64,000 bases of DNA from Pseudomonas lijiangensis (GTDB lineage Bacteria > Pseudomonadota > Gammaproteobacteria > Pseudomonadales > Pseudomonadaceae), in contig NZ_CP076668.1 of the NCBI RefSeq assembly GCF_018968705.1, positions 1,995,001-2,059,000 of the forward strand, written 5' to 3'. Both the position numbers and the translations under genes were made by a program. The stretch's first letter is position 1; each line of letters begins with the position of its first letter. Below, in pieces: positions 1-12,755 of this stretch. Below the pieces are notes generated by a model. That model was given only the letters and a program-made list of their open reading frames with translations, was not told the origin of the DNA and searched no databases.

Positions 1-1400
<1,400 letters not shown>

Positions 1401-1554
1401 ATATAACACCCAAGCAATTTGCGGAAAGACAGCAGATTGCGGTGTTGTGAAGATGACGAACCGAAAGTTTGCGCCACACACACAAATTAGCGAAACACCT
1501 CTATTACACACCCATTCGCTGGCACGTACACAGTACGCACCGGCTACCGAATTT
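1401..1554 (+). other. 23S-5S rRNA internal spacer
   Basis: This 150-base spacer between the 23S and 5S genes contains no tRNA and no convincing open frame. It would be removed during processing of the rrn transcript. Confidence 0.8.
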
Positions 1555-1672
1555 CTTGACGACCATAGAGCATTGGAACCACCTGATCCCATCCCGAACT
1601 CAGCAGTGAAACGATGCATCGCCGATGGTAGTGTGGGGTTTCCCCATGTGAGAGTAGGTCATCGTCAAGATT
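1555..1672 (+). rRNA. rrf: 5S ribosomal RNA
   Basis: This is a ~117-nt 5S rRNA with complementary ends (CTTGACGACC near 1555 and GGTCATCGTCAAG near 1658-1670). It carries the conserved CCTGATCCCATCCCGAACTC segment and the loop GATGGTAGTGTGGGGTTTCC. It follows the 23S gene in the standard 16S-23S-5S order and is followed at once by a terminator. The exact ends may be off by a few bases. Confidence 0.97.
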
Positions 1673-1682
1673 CAAATTCAGA

Positions 1683-1715
1683 ACCCCCATCTGCGAAAGC
1701 AGGTGGGGGTTTTGT
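1683..1715 (+). terminator. rrn operon Rho-independent terminator
   Basis: The hairpin ACCCCCATCTGC-GAAA-GCAGGTGGGGGT is followed by TTTTGTCTTT, directly after the 5S gene. It is a strong canonical terminator for the rRNA operon. Confidence 0.9.
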
Positions 1716-1744
1716 CTTTCTGGTCTTTGACGAAAGACGAAACA

Positions 1745-1767
1745 GTGGGAGGCCGCTTGCCGGCGAC
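1745..1767 (+). repeat. Solitary REP-like sequence
   Basis: GTGGGAGGCCGCTTGCCGGC at 1745-1764 is a Pseudomonas REP core, close in sequence to the REPIN arms at 30657 and 47886 (GGAGGCAGCTTGCTGGCGA). No inverted partner is visible nearby, so it is a single copy. Confidence 0.6.
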
Positions 1768-1816
1768 AGGGCCAGCAAGGTGTCAAAGTCGCTCAACGTC
1801 ACTTGATTCAAGGCAA

Positions 1817-1843
1817 TAAAAAACCACCGTAAAGGTGGTTTTA
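1817..1843 (-). terminator. Terminator downstream of queD
   Basis: The stem AAACCACC/GGTGGTTT has a 5-nt loop, with an A-run on the left that reads as a T-run on the minus strand. It lies 16 bases past the queD stop codon. It may work in both directions. Confidence 0.75.
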
Positions 1844-1858
1844 TATAAGCAGGTGTCA

Positions 1859-2215
1859 TCACTCGCCGCGATATTCACATCCACTGGTACAGGTTTCGTG
1901 GATGCGAACTGCCGAGAGCTCAGGGAGCAGGGGTTTCAGTTCGTCCCAGATCCATTTCGCCAGGTTTTCGCTGGTCGGGTTTTCCAGGCCAGGAATATCG
2001 TTGAGGTAGTTATGGTCCAGGCGCTCATACAGTGGCTTGAAGATCGCTTTGATTTCGGAGAAATCGCGTATCCAGCCAATATGAGGATCGACCTTGCCGG
2101 ACAGATGGATGCCTACCCGGAACGAATGTCCATGCAGACGACCACATTTATGGCCTTCAGGCACATGAGGAAGTAGGTGTGCAGACTCGAAAGTAAACTC
2201 TTTGAAAATTTCCAC
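1859..2215 (-). CDS. queD: 6-carboxy-5,6,7,8-tetrahydropterin synthase QueD
   Basis: QueD converts 7,8-dihydroneopterin triphosphate to 6-carboxytetrahydropterin, the second step towards queuosine and other 7-deazaguanines. The 118-residue protein is a single T-fold (PTPS) domain of normal length. His13, His28 and His30 (in GRLHGHSF) match the zinc ligands, and Cys24 in HKCGR matches the catalytic cysteine. The start codon is GTG and gives an N-terminus, [13 protein letters not shown], that aligns with family members. The gene stands alone, ending before a terminator, with 200 bases to the divergent PepSY operon. Other queuosine genes are not in the window. Confidence 0.93.
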   Translation of the reverse strand: MEIFKEFTFESAHLLPHVPEGHKCGRLHGHSFRVGIHLSGKVDPHIGWIRDFSEIKAIFKPLYERLDHNYLNDIPGLENPTSENLAKWIWDELKPLLPELSAVRIHETCTSGCEYRGE

Positions 2216-2343
2216 TGTGTCTAAGCCCTGAATAGATGGCGATCGCGCAAGCGATAAATGCAGGGGACGAGTTTAACAGCAATGGTTTCAAACACCACGC
2301 TTCGGTAGGGCAGTCAACCAGTGATGGCATGTAGCCAGAAGGA

Positions 2344-2359
2344 TTCAGCTTGAGTTAAG
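2344..2359 (+). promoter_or_regulatory. Candidate BqsR-binding tandem repeat
   Basis: TTCAG-N6-TTAAG (2344-2348 and 2355-2359) matches, with one mismatch, the tandem repeat TTAAG-N6-TTAAG reported for BqsR in P. aeruginosa. It sits 53 bases before the first PepSY start codon. AT-rich -10-like hexamers (TACCTT, TATCTT) follow within 20 bases. This suggests autoregulation of the operon; the site is inferred from pattern only. Confidence 0.55.
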
Positions 2360-2411
2360 TTGATACCTTTATCTTGGTATCTGTAGAAAGCACCACCCGA
2401 CGGAGCCCATA

Positions 2412-2720
2412 ATGAAAAGACTGACCACTTTGCTGACTGCCGTAATGCTCACCGTTCCTGCCGGGTTTGCCCTGGCACGTGATATCGGACCGGATGAGGC
2501 CTTGCGCCTGAGGGATGCGGGCACCATCCAGTCTTTTGAAAAGCTTAATGAATACGCATTGTCCAAGCATCCTGGGGCAACGATCATCGAGACGGAGCTC
2601 GAAAACGAATACGGCAAGTACGTTTACCAGATCGAATTGCGCGATACCGCAGGCGTTCAGTGGGACCTGAAAATAGACGCTGTCACCGGGCAGATATACA
2701 AGAACTATCAGGATAAGTAA
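2412..2720 (+). CDS. Periplasmic PepSY-domain protein, first of a tandem pair
   Basis: This is a 102-residue secreted protein. It has a signal peptide ending near ALA-R (residues ~1-22) followed by a single PepSY domain. The domain pattern is visible in the EALRLRDAG and LNEYALSKHPGATIIETELE segments and in the C-terminal DLKIDAVTGQIYK. PepSY domains are found in peptidase inhibitors and in partners of sensor kinases. It lies first in an operon with a second PepSY gene, a response regulator and a kinase, so it probably corresponds to bqsP or bqsQ of P. aeruginosa. A role in modulating or reporting the metal signal is inference. Confidence 0.85.
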   Translation: MKRLTTLLTAVMLTVPAGFALARDIGPDEALRLRDAGTIQSFEKLNEYALSKHPGATIIETELENEYGKYVYQIELRDTAGVQWDLKIDAVTGQIYKNYQDK

Positions 2721-3028
2721 TGAAGGTCGAAAAGCGTCTCTGCGCAATCCTTGGCTTGGGGCTGCTCTGCACTGCTGCCCAGGCCAAGGACCTGAATCAG
2801 GACGAGGCACTCAGTTTGCGACAACGCGGGGTGATCCTGCCTCTTGAGCAATTCATCGAGCAAGCGCTGAGCTATCACCCTGGCTCCAAGCTGCTTGAAG
2901 CCGAGCTGGAAGAAAAAAATGACCTGTACGTCTATGAATTCGAAGTGTTGACCACGCAAGGCGTTGTTCGCGAACTCAAGTTCGATGCGCGTGACGGACG
3001 ACTCCTGAAAGACGAGGAAGATGATTGA
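2720..3028 (+). CDS. Periplasmic PepSY-domain protein, second of a tandem pair
   Basis: A 102-residue paralogue of the preceding protein, sharing the layout DEALxLRxxG...L...ALSxHPGxxxxExELE...Y.YxxE...G...xLKxDAxxGxxxK. It has a signal peptide with cleavage expected after AQA (about residue 22). Its ATG overlaps the previous stop by one base (TAATG), so translation is coupled. The C-terminus is acidic (LKDEEDD), unlike the first copy. The two look like an old tandem duplication. The role is uncertain; PepSY-kinase operons usually respond to envelope or metal stress. Confidence 0.85.
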   Translation: MKVEKRLCAILGLGLLCTAAQAKDLNQDEALSLRQRGVILPLEQFIEQALSYHPGSKLLEAELEEKNDLYVYEFEVLTTQGVVRELKFDARDGRLLKDEEDD

Positions 3029-3696
3029 TGCGCCTGTTACTCGTTGAAGACCATGTGCCTCTGGCAGATGAGCTGATCGCTGCCCTTGGGCGTCAGGGTT
3101 ATGCCGTGGATTGGCTGGCTGATGGCCGTGATGCGGTCTATCAGGGCGTCAGCGAGCCCTATGACCTGATTGTTCTGGATCTGGGGTTGCCTGGCCTTCC
3201 TGGTCTTGAAGTGCTTCAGCAATGGCGCGCCAAAGGCCTGACTGCGCCTGTGCTGATTCTGACGGCGCGAGGCTCGTGGTCCGAGCGCATCGAAGGCCTG
3301 AAAGCCGGTGCCGACGATTACCTGACCAAGCCGTTTCATCCTGAAGAGCTGCAGTTGCGCATCCAGGCGTTGCTGCGTCGTTCCCATGGGTTGGCCAACC
3401 AGCCGACTCTGGAGTCAGCAGGGCTCAATCTGGATGAAGGCCGGCAATGCGTTGTGCGTGACGGAGTGGATATCCAACTGACGTCTGCTGAATTCCGTCT
3501 GCTTCGTTACTTCATGCACCACCCGGAACAGATCCTCTCCAAGAGCCATCTTTCCGAGCACCTGTACGATGGCGAAAACGAACGTGACTCCAATGTGATA
3601 GAAGTCCATGTCAATCACCTGAGGCGCAAGCTCGGGCGTTCGGTGGTCACGACCCGTCGTGGCCAGGGTTATCTGTTCGGTGGTAATAACGCTTGA
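3028..3696 (+). CDS. bqsR: OmpR-family response regulator BqsR (CarR)
   Basis: The 222-residue protein has an N-terminal receiver domain (residues ~1-115) and a C-terminal winged-helix DNA-binding domain (~125-220). The acidic pair is E7/D8, the phospho-acceptor is Asp51 in VLDLGLPG, and Lys101 lies in DDYLTKPF. I chose ATG at 3028, which overlaps the PepSY stop (TGATG); an in-frame TTG three bases upstream is the alternative. The neighbourhood matches the P. aeruginosa bqsPQRS region, next to an sCache chemoreceptor and nuo. BqsRS responds to extracellular Fe(II), and as CarRS to Ca(II). Orthology is inferred from synteny and family. Confidence 0.88.
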   Translation: MRLLLVEDHVPLADELIAALGRQGYAVDWLADGRDAVYQGVSEPYDLIVLDLGLPGLPGLEVLQQWRAKGLTAPVLILTARGSWSERIEGLKAGADDYLTKPFHPEELQLRIQALLRRSHGLANQPTLESAGLNLDEGRQCVVRDGVDIQLTSAEFRLLRYFMHHPEQILSKSHLSEHLYDGENERDSNVIEVHVNHLRRKLGRSVVTTRRGQGYLFGGNNA

Positions 3697-5015
3697 AGTC
3701 CATACAGAGGCGCCTGAGCCTCGGTCTCGTTGCAGTGCTGGTCATTGTGGGTCTGGTGATGGCCCAGACTAGCCTGTATCTGTTTGAGCTGGGCCTGCAA
3801 CGCTATCTTGAGGCCGGGCTGCGCAAGGAAAGCGAAAGCCTGCTGGTCGCTCTGGTTCGTGGCCCCGTGGGTATTCAACTGGATGAGCAGCGCTTGTCTG
3901 CTGCTTATCAGCGTCCGCTCTCCGGGCACTACTTCCGCCTGGATTTTCCCGAAGGCTATTGGCGCTCGCGCTCGTTATGGGATTTCGAATTACCGAAACC
4001 CCTGGGTGCAGGTCTTCATTCCGATCTGGAGTTGGGACATACCGGGCAGTCGCTGCTTGTATGGAGCGCGGACTATCGGAAATTCGGTCAGCAGATCACA
4101 GTGACGGTTGCCCAGGATTACACCCCTGTCCGGGCAAGTTTTCAGCGCATGCAGCAAATAGGCCTGGGATTCGGCCTGGCGGCACTGATTCTGGTGCTGG
4201 TTCTGCAGCGCGTTACCGTGCGCCGGGCCTTGCGTCCTCTGGAAACCGTGCGCGAGCAGATATCCCAGCTGCAACAAGGGCAGCGCTCGCAACTGGATAA
4301 CCAGGTACCCCTCGAACTTGAGCCGCTGGTTGCCCAGATCAACCACTTGCTCGCTCATACCGAAGACAGCCTCAAGCGCTCACGCAATGCCTTGGGTAAC
4401 CTGGGTCATGCTCTCAAGACGCCCCTGGCTGTGCTGCTCAGCATGGCCTCGAGCGAACAACTGGATGCCAATCCTGCCCTGCGCAAAACCCTCCATGAGC
4501 AACTGGAGAACATCCGCCTGCGCCTGGAGCGTGAGTTGAATCGTGCCCGACTGTCCGGTGATGCGCTGCCGGGAGCGCGTTTCGATTGCGATGCAGAACT
4601 GTCCAGCCTGTTTTCGACACTGCGCATGATCCACGGCGAGCATCTGGACCTGATCAATGATGTCCAGAGCGGCCTGCATTTGCCCTGGGATCGTGAGGAC
4701 ATTCTCGAGTTGCTGGGTAACCTGCTGGATAACGCCTGCAAATGGGCTGACAGTGAAGTACGCCTGAATATCGAGCCGCAAGGGCAGGGGTTCACGCTGC
4801 TGGTCGACGACGATGGGCCGGGTATTCCAGAGTCTCAGCGTGCAGAGGTGTTCAGTCGTGGCACCCGTCTCGATGAACAGATCACCGGGCATGGCCTGGG
4901 CCTCGGGATCGTGCGCGATATTGTCGAAGCATGGGGTGGTGATCTGCAATTGCTCACCAGTCCGCAGGGTGGGCTGCGCGTGCGTATCGATCTGCCTGAG
5001 CGCACTTCTCCCTGA
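3693..5015 (+). CDS. bqsS: Sensor histidine kinase BqsS (CarS)
   Basis: A 440-residue inner-membrane kinase. Transmembrane segment 1 spans residues ~10-32, the periplasmic sensor ~33-155, transmembrane segment 2 ~157-177, followed by HAMP-like and HisKA regions with His239 in LGHALKTPL. The ATPase domain shows the N box ([13 protein letters not shown]), DDGPGIP and GHGLGLGIV. The start is TTG at 3693, inside the TGA of bqsR (four-base overlap). P. aeruginosa BqsS is reported to use a periplasmic RExxE motif for Fe(II); the equivalent region here reads RKESE (44-48), which is not an exact match. Kinase identity is firm; the ligand is not. Confidence 0.87.
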   Translation: MKSIQRRLSLGLVAVLVIVGLVMAQTSLYLFELGLQRYLEAGLRKESESLLVALVRGPVGIQLDEQRLSAAYQRPLSGHYFRLDFPEGYWRSRSLWDFELPKPLGAGLHSDLELGHTGQSLLVWSADYRKFGQQITVTVAQDYTPVRASFQRMQQIGLGFGLAALILVLVLQRVTVRRALRPLETVREQISQLQQGQRSQLDNQVPLELEPLVAQINHLLAHTEDSLKRSRNALGNLGHALKTPLAVLLSMASSEQLDANPALRKTLHEQLENIRLRLERELNRARLSGDALPGARFDCDAELSSLFSTLRMIHGEHLDLINDVQSGLHLPWDREDILELLGNLLDNACKWADSEVRLNIEPQGQGFTLLVDDDGPGIPESQRAEVFSRGTRLDEQITGHGLGLGIVRDIVEAWGGDLQLLTSPQGGLRVRIDLPERTSP

Positions 5016-5060
5016 TCTCTTGTGGCATCAGTTTTTTCCTACAAAAAGACAGGGATGATA

Positions 5061-5087
5061 TTAACTCCCGGTTTTTTTTGCCGATAC
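5061..5087 (+). promoter_or_regulatory. Candidate sigma-28 (FliA) promoter for chemoreceptor
   Basis: TTAA (5061-5064), 15 bases, then GCCGATAC (5080-5087) matches the FliA pattern TAAA-N15-GCCGATAA closely in the -10 element and spacing. It lies 46 bases upstream of the chemoreceptor ATG, as expected for a motility-class gene. Confidence 0.6.
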
Positions 5088-5132
5088 ACCTTGAAAGCCC
5101 TCCCTATAAAAACAACTGAATAGGCGAATCCT

Positions 5133-6812
5133 ATGCGTCTGAGTCTGAAAGCCAAGGTTCTGTCACTGGCTGTCTTGCCGGTGTTGTTGTTCGCTGTGGT
5201 AATCAGCGCGACCACGGTATTTATCCTTCGTCAACAAGCTGACAGAGAGGTCAGTGATACAAGGGAGCGTTTGCTGGCAGAGGCCCGGGCGACTCTTAAA
5301 AGCTACGTCGATATTGCCTTGAGCGGCATCAAGCCCATTTACGACAATGCAGCGCCCGGTGATGACGCACCCAAGGCCAATGCCATCAAGCTTCTTGCAT
5401 CCGTCAGCTATGGCAAGGATGGTTACCTGTTCGGTTATGACTCCGAAATCATCCGTATTTTCCGCAGCACCAGCAGCGATGGCCTGGGCAAAAGCTTCAA
5501 GGACGTGCGTGACCCTAATGGCGTCTATCTCAACAGGGAGCTGGTAGCTTCAGCCAAGACGGGCAATCACTACACCTATTACGCCTCGGCATTGCCAGGC
5601 AAGACCGAACCGGTCCCCAAGGTCGGTTACACCGAATACCTGCCGAAATGGGACCTGGTGGTTGGCAGCTCAGTCAACCTCGATAACGTCGAAGCTCAGG
5701 TCGCTGTGGTCAAGCAGAACGTCGAGGCACGCCTGCAAGACATGCTGTACAGCATTGTCGGCATCACACTGCTGGTTCTGGTGATCATCAGCGTGATCGG
5801 CATTGTCATGACCGGCACTATATTGCGTCCCCTGCGTTTGATGAAAGATAACCTGGACGATATCGTCGCCGGTGAAGGCGACCTGACGCGCCGTCTTGCC
5901 ATTACCAGCCAGGATGAGCTTGGCGAGCTGGCAGGTTCGTTCAACCGTTTCGTCGACAAGATTCATGGCATCGTTCGCCAGATCACCGAGATGACCACGC
6001 AACTTACCGGGCTGGTCAGCGAAGTCTCCGATCAGGCGCAGCGCTCGGAACAGGCCATGGACCGCCAGCGCCACGAAACCGATCAGGTGGCTACGGCCAT
6101 CAACGAAATGTCTGCCGCTGCCCAGGAAGTCGCCACAAGCGCTCAAGGCGCTTCTGTTGCGGCCCAGAAGACCGACGAGCAAGGCAAGGCTGCCAAGCGT
6201 GTGGTCGATGGCAGCATCAAGCAGATCCATGCGCTGGTAGATGACATCCGCAAAAGCGGCTCATCGCTGGACAGCCTGCAGCAGGACGTATCGTCGATTG
6301 TCAGTGTGCTGGGCGTCATTCGCTCCATTGCAGAACAGACCAACCTGCTGGCCCTCAACGCAGCAATCGAAGCTGCGAGGGCAGGGGAGGCCGGTCGAGG
6401 GTTTGCGGTAGTAGCCGATGAAGTCCGGGCACTGGCCAGCAGGACTCAACAGAGTACCCAGGAAATCCAGGGCATGATCGATCGCCTGCAAAAGGGGACG
6501 GAGGAAGCGGTAGGTGCCATGCGCCGCTCCAGCGAGGCGGGCGACGGTACTTCGACACAGGCGAACGAGGCAGGACACTCGCTGGTGACCATTGGTGAGC
6601 TGATCGCGACCATCAATTCGATGAACGCCCAGATCGCCAGTGCCGCTGAAGAGCAGACAGCCGTCGCCGAGGAAATCAACCGCAGCGTCCACCAGATCGC
6701 CGTTGCAGTCGAAACGGTAGCAGACGAAACCCGTCAGGGCGCCCAGACCTCTCGCAGCCTGTTTGACCTTGGCAAGCGCCTTGGCGGACTGGTAGGCCAG
6801 TTCCGCGTCTGA
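5133..6812 (+). CDS. Methyl-accepting chemotaxis protein, sCache type (CtpM-like)
   Basis: A 559-residue chemoreceptor. Transmembrane segment 1 is at ~10-32, a periplasmic sCache_2 domain covers ~35-195 (with [13 protein letters not shown] and [20 protein letters not shown]), and transmembrane segment 2 is at ~210-232. HAMP follows at ~233-285 and then the cytoplasmic signalling domain. The hairpin tip reads [32 protein letters not shown] in short overlapping blocks typical of the family. In P. aeruginosa the receptor at this locus between nuo and bqsRS is PA2652 (CtpM, malate). Similar position and domain make an organic-acid ligand plausible but unproven. Confidence 0.9.
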   Translation: MRLSLKAKVLSLAVLPVLLFAVVISATTVFILRQQADREVSDTRERLLAEARATLKSYVDIALSGIKPIYDNAAPGDDAPKANAIKLLASVSYGKDGYLFGYDSEIIRIFRSTSSDGLGKSFKDVRDPNGVYLNRELVASAKTGNHYTYYASALPGKTEPVPKVGYTEYLPKWDLVVGSSVNLDNVEAQVAVVKQNVEARLQDMLYSIVGITLLVLVIISVIGIVMTGTILRPLRLMKDNLDDIVAGEGDLTRRLAITSQDELGELAGSFNRFVDKIHGIVRQITEMTTQLTGLVSEVSDQAQRSEQAMDRQRHETDQVATAINEMSAAAQEVATSAQGASVAAQKTDEQGKAAKRVVDGSIKQIHALVDDIRKSGSSLDSLQQDVSSIVSVLGVIRSIAEQTNLLALNAAIEAARAGEAGRGFAVVADEVRALASRTQQSTQEIQGMIDRLQKGTEEAVGAMRRSSEAGDGTSTQANEAGHSLVTIGELIATINSMNAQIASAAEEQTAVAEEINRSVHQIAVAVETVADETRQGAQTSRSLFDLGKRLGGLVGQFRV

Positions 6813-6837
6813 TCCACGTCAGCATTGCCTGTCACTT

Positions 6838-6927
6838 GTGGGAGGGGCCTTGGCCGCGACGACTTGCTGACAGGCAACACATTTTCAGCGCACTTCACAT
6901 TGCTGTCGCGGCCAAGGCCCCTCCCAC
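6838..6927. repeat. REPIN (inverted REP pair), family A
   Basis: Two 23-base arms, 6838-6860 and 6905-6927, are perfect inverted repeats (core GGAGGGGCCTTGGCCGCGAC) around a 44-base spacer. It lies between two convergent genes, the chemoreceptor and nuoN. Part of the left arm and spacer recurs at 52605-52670. The pattern is typical of mobile REPIN elements in Pseudomonas. Confidence 0.85.
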
Positions 6928-6995
6928 GGATTTTGGTCCAGCCACCTCTTTTTGAAATTGCTTTGATACGAACCACTTCAGTCCCGAACAAGCCA

Positions 6996-7026
6996 AAAAA
7001 AACCCTGCCGAGGCAGGGTTTTTCAT
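6996..7026. terminator. Bidirectional terminator at the end of the nuo operon
   Basis: AACCCTGCC-GA-GGCAGGGTT is flanked by an A-run (6996-7002) and by TTTTTCATTT. On the minus strand it ends nuoN transcription; it can also stop read-through from the chemoreceptor. Confidence 0.88.
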
Positions 7027-7037
7027 TTCATCTTCAA

Positions 7038-8501
7038 TCAGCCTGCAAGGGCTGCATTCAACACCAGATCCAGCAACGGTTGTGGGTACACACCCAGTAC
7101 GAAGGTCAGGATGGCGACAGCCAGCAGCATCACACCGCCTGTACGCTGTGCCCAGTTGAAGGCTGCATCGTGGCGAGGCAGTTTGTTGTCGACCAGATAC
7201 ATCGTGACCATCACCCGCAGGTAGTAGAACACGCCAATGGCGCTACCCAGGACCAGAGCACCGATCAGCCACCACAGGTGCGATTCGACGCCAGTGGCGA
7301 TGATGTAGAACTTGCCGATGAAACCGGCAGTCAGCGGGATACCCGCCAAGGACAGCATCATCAGGGTCATGACCGCAGTCAGGTACGGACGGCGCCAGAA
7401 CAGGCCGCGGTACTCGAACATCGCATCGGCATCGCGACCACTGTACGGCGAGGACATCATGGTGATTACACCGAAGCTGCCCAGGGACGTCAGTACATAC
7501 GTCGCCAGATAAACACCGATTGCCTCGACAGCCATGCCTTTGCTCGCGACCAGCGCAATCATCAGGTAGCCGAAATGGGCGATGGAGGAGTAACCCAGCA
7601 GACGCTTGAGGTTGTTCTGAGCCAGTGCCAGCAGGTTACCGACCACGATCGAGGCTACGGCAATGACCGCAAGGACGTCATGCAACACGCCGCTGCTGGC
7701 TGCCGGGGAAATCTGGAACAGACGCACCAGTACAGCGAACACCGCAACCTTGCTGGCCGTTGCCAGGAAAGCGGCAACCGGGGCAGGGGCACCCTCGTAG
7801 ACGTCCGGCGTCCACAGGTGGAACGGAACCAGCGACAGTTTGAACGCCAGGCCCACGACCATCATGGCCAGACCCAGGCTTGCCAGCCCGCTAGGCATGC
7901 CGGTGGCGGCAATCGCCTTGCCGATACCCGTGAAGCTCAGGCTGCCTGCGTCTGCGTACAGCAGCGCCATACCGAACAGCAGGAACGCCGAACCGGCCGC
8001 CGACAGCACCATGTACTTGATGCCGCCTTCCAGGGAGCGCTTGTTGAAGAAGGCGTAAGCGACCAGACCGTAAACCGGCACCGACAACAGTTCCAGACCG
8101 ATGAACAGGCCAGCCAGATGCTGGGCGCTCACCAGAACCAGACCACCGAGAGCGGCCAGCAGGATCAGCAGATAAAGCTCTTCACGGTTGCCTGGATAGC
8201 CTTTCTTGTCGTCGCCCAGGTAGGCGTGCGCCATTGTCACGCACGCCAGGGTCGAGGCAAGGATGATTGCCATGTACAGGCAGGCGAAGCTGTCGATCTG
8301 CAGCAATGGCGTCACGGCCAGTGGCGCGACTTTCAGGGCAGGGTAAATCGACAGCAAGGCCAGGTTGAGCCCTGCTACGGAGAGCAGGAATGTTTGCGAG
8401 TGATTGCGGCGCCATGCGATGGCCAGCATCACCACCACGATGGTGAGGCTGGTAATCAGCAGTGGGGCAAGCGCAATAAAGTGTTGAATCGTCAGGTCCA
8501 T
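7038..8501 (-). CDS. nuoN: NADH-quinone oxidoreductase subunit N
   Basis: NuoN is one of three antiporter-like proton-pumping subunits in the membrane arm of complex I. The 487-residue protein is almost wholly hydrophobic with about 14 transmembrane segments. It contains the family segment [19 protein letters not shown] with the conserved Glu, and [19 protein letters not shown] with the key Lys and broken-helix region. It is the last gene of the operon, seven bases after nuoM, and is followed by a terminator. Confidence 0.97.
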   Translation of the reverse strand: MDLTIQHFIALAPLLITSLTIVVVMLAIAWRRNHSQTFLLSVAGLNLALLSIYPALKVAPLAVTPLLQIDSFACLYMAIILASTLACVTMAHAYLGDDKKGYPGNREELYLLILLAALGGLVLVSAQHLAGLFIGLELLSVPVYGLVAYAFFNKRSLEGGIKYMVLSAAGSAFLLFGMALLYADAGSLSFTGIGKAIAATGMPSGLASLGLAMMVVGLAFKLSLVPFHLWTPDVYEGAPAPVAAFLATASKVAVFAVLVRLFQISPAASSGVLHDVLAVIAVASIVVGNLLALAQNNLKRLLGYSSIAHFGYLMIALVASKGMAVEAIGVYLATYVLTSLGSFGVITMMSSPYSGRDADAMFEYRGLFWRRPYLTAVMTLMMLSLAGIPLTAGFIGKFYIIATGVESHLWWLIGALVLGSAIGVFYYLRVMVTMYLVDNKLPRHDAAFNWAQRTGGVMLLAVAILTFVLGVYPQPLLDLVLNAALAG

Positions 8502-8508
8502 AGCGCTC

Positions 8509-10041
8509 TTACCGGGCCGAAGCGAGTTGAGTGAAGGCAGTGCCTAGCCATTGCTGCACGCCGTGCATGGTCGCTGCCGAAGTATCGAGGAACGGCTGCG
8601 GGTAAACCCCCAGCACGATCAGCAATACGGCAAGGCCCAGCACCATGATCAATTCCCGTCCATCCATGCCCTTGAGGATTTCCTCGGACTTGGAAGGGCC
8701 AAAGTAGGCGCGGTGGATCATGATCAGCGAGTAGACAGAACCGAACACCAGACCGGAAGTGGCGATGGCCGTGATCCATGGGGAGTGAACGAAAGCACCC
8801 AGCAGGATCAGGAACTCACCGACGAAGTTGCCTGTACCCGGCAGACCCAGGGAAGCGGCCGCGAAGAACAGGCTGATGGCCGGCAGGTAAGCGATGCGCG
8901 ACCACAGGCCACCCATCTCACGCATGTCGCGGGTATGCAGACGCTCGTACAACTGACCGCTAAGGATAAACAGCGCAGCGGCCGACAGACCGTGGGCGAT
9001 CATCTGGATCACCACGCCCTGCAGGGCGTGCTGGCTGCCGGAGTAGATACCGATCAGGACGAAGCCCATGTGCGAGACGCTGGAGAACGCGATCAGACGC
9101 TTGATATCGGTCTGGGCGAACGCCAGGAAGGCACCGTAGAAGATACCGACCAGGCCGAGGGTCATTGCAATCGGTGCGAACTCTGCCGAAGCGTTGGGGA
9201 ACAGCGGCAGGGCGAAGCGCAGCAGACCGTAGGCAGCGGTTTTCAGCAGGATACCGGCCAGGTCGACGGAACCGGCAGTCGGGGCCTGGGCGTGAGCATC
9301 CGGCAGCCAGGAGTGCAGCGGCACCACCGGCAGCTTCACCGCGAACGCGATGAAGAAGCCCAGCATCAGGATGTACTCGGTGCCCGGAGTCAGTCTGGTC
9401 TTCAGCAGGTCGGCGTAAGCGAAGGTTATTACACCGGTCTGGTTGAAGTGAACCAGCACCAGACCCAGAATCGCCACCAGCATGATCAGGCCGCTGGCCT
9501 GGGTGAAGATGAAGAACTTGGTTGCTGCGTAGATTCGTGTCTTCTTGCCGTCCGACGAACTATGACCCCAGAGCGCGATGAGGAAATACATCGGCACCAG
9601 CATCATTTCCCAGAAGAAGAAGAACAGGAACAGGTCGATGGCCAGGAACACGCCAACCACACCGCCGAGAATCCACATCAGGTTGAGGTGGAAGAAGCCG
9701 ACGTTGCGCTGGATTTCTTTCCAGGAACACAGCACGGACAACACGCCGAGCAGACCGGTCAGCATGATCATCAGCAGCGACAGGCCGTCCAGCGCCAGAT
9801 GCAGGCTGATGCCGAAGCGTGAAATCCACTGTTGGTGGAATTCCAGGGTCCAGGTCGGGTCAGCGCCAGGGGCCGGAGACAGGGTGTAGTCACCGACGCC
9901 CCACAGCCACAGGCCGATACCGAGCAACAGAGACATGGTCAGCAGCGCGATCCAGCGTGGCAGTGTGGCGCTGACGCGCTCACACAGCCAGCACAGCAGG
10001 CCGCCGATAAAGGGGATCAGGATTAGCCAAGGCAGAATCAT
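8509..10041 (-). CDS. nuoM: NADH-quinone oxidoreductase subunit M
   Basis: NuoM is the middle antiporter-like subunit of the complex I membrane arm. The 510-residue protein has about 14 transmembrane helices. The conserved Glu lies in [17 protein letters not shown] and the conserved Lys in [20 protein letters not shown], both part of the central proton path. It is of normal family length. About 40 bases separate it from nuoL upstream. Confidence 0.97.
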   Translation of the reverse strand: MILPWLILIPFIGGLLCWLCERVSATLPRWIALLTMSLLLGIGLWLWGVGDYTLSPAPGADPTWTLEFHQQWISRFGISLHLALDGLSLLMIMLTGLLGVLSVLCSWKEIQRNVGFFHLNLMWILGGVVGVFLAIDLFLFFFFWEMMLVPMYFLIALWGHSSSDGKKTRIYAATKFFIFTQASGLIMLVAILGLVLVHFNQTGVITFAYADLLKTRLTPGTEYILMLGFFIAFAVKLPVVPLHSWLPDAHAQAPTAGSVDLAGILLKTAAYGLLRFALPLFPNASAEFAPIAMTLGLVGIFYGAFLAFAQTDIKRLIAFSSVSHMGFVLIGIYSGSQHALQGVVIQMIAHGLSAAALFILSGQLYERLHTRDMREMGGLWSRIAYLPAISLFFAAASLGLPGTGNFVGEFLILLGAFVHSPWITAIATSGLVFGSVYSLIMIHRAYFGPSKSEEILKGMDGRELIMVLGLAVLLIVLGVYPQPFLDTSAATMHGVQQWLGTAFTQLASAR

Positions 10042-10080
10042 GACGGGCTCAATTCCTTTCGCAAATTCGCAAGGTTCATG

Positions 10081-11930
<1,850 letters not shown>

Positions 11931-11934
<4 letters not shown>

Positions 11935-12239
11935 CCGCGCATCTCGCTGGCAGCATCGATATCGAGAGTGTGGAAGCGGCGATACAGCTGCATCAGGATC
12001 GCCAGGCCAATACTGGCCTCGGCAGCGGCGAGGGTGATCACCAGAATGAACATGACCTGTCCATCCGGCTGCGCCCAGCGGCTACCGGCAACGACGAACG
12101 CCAGAGCAGATGCGTTCATCATGATCTCCAGGCTCATCAACACAAAAAGAATGTTGCGGCGCACTATCAGGCCGACCAGGCCAAGACAGAACAGCACCCC
12201 GGCGACCGCCAGGCCATGTTCCAGAGGGATAGCATTCAT
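11931..12239 (-). CDS. nuoK: NADH-quinone oxidoreductase subunit K
   Basis: NuoK is a small subunit of the proton-translocating membrane domain. The 102-residue protein has three transmembrane helices. The two membrane-buried glutamates needed for pumping are visible in [15 protein letters not shown] and [12 protein letters not shown]. Overlaps of four bases with both nuoJ and nuoL indicate tight translational coupling. Confidence 0.97.
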
Positions 12240-12745
12240 TGGCTTGGCTCCTTGGTGTCGGTGCGGCCCAGATGGAAAGCCGTCACGGCTGCAGCAAGCA
12301 GCAGCATCGAGGCAAGTTCCACCACCAGCAGATAAGGCCCGAACAGGCTGATACCGACTGCCTTGGCGTCGACTGTGGTATGACCGACGCCAGCGCCGGT
12401 CGGGTTGGCGAACAAGACGTACAGCAGTTCAGCCAGCAGCAGAGTGCCAAGAATCACCGGCCCCACCCAGATACCGGGCTTGAGCCACGCACGTTCCTGC
12501 TGAACCGAGGCCGGGCCCAGGTTCAGCATCATCACCACAAACACGAACAGGACCATGATTGCGCCCGCGTAGGCGATGACTTCCAGAACGCCGGCGAAAG
12601 GTGCGCCGAGGCTGAAAAAGGTCATTGCCACCGCGATCAGCGAAATGATCAGGTAGAGCAGGGCGTGCACCGGGTTCGTGTTCGTGATCACCCGCAGGGT
12701 GGACACGACGGCGATGCCGGATGCGAAATAGAAAGCGAATTCCAT
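12236..12745 (-). CDS. nuoJ: NADH-quinone oxidoreductase subunit J
   Basis: NuoJ is a membrane-arm subunit packed between NuoK and NuoA. The 169-residue protein has five predicted transmembrane helices. The conserved third helix reads [22 protein letters not shown], given here in part, and contains the pi-bulge region that changes during turnover in other complexes I. The gene overlaps nuoK by four bases and begins ten bases after nuoI. Confidence 0.96.
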   Translation of the reverse strand: MEFAFYFASGIAVVSTLRVITNTNPVHALLYLIISLIAVAMTFFSLGAPFAGVLEVIAYAGAIMVLFVFVVMMLNLGPASVQQERAWLKPGIWVGPVILGTLLLAELLYVLFANPTGAGVGHTTVDAKAVGISLFGPYLLVVELASMLLLAAAVTAFHLGRTDTKEPSQ

Positions 12746-12755
12746 CTTTACTTCC

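Noticed and set aside
6825..8534. Plus-strand open frame of 569 codons
   Set aside because: It runs antisense through nuoN, is rich in Gln/His/Arg as expected for the complement of membrane-protein codons at high GC, and matches no family.
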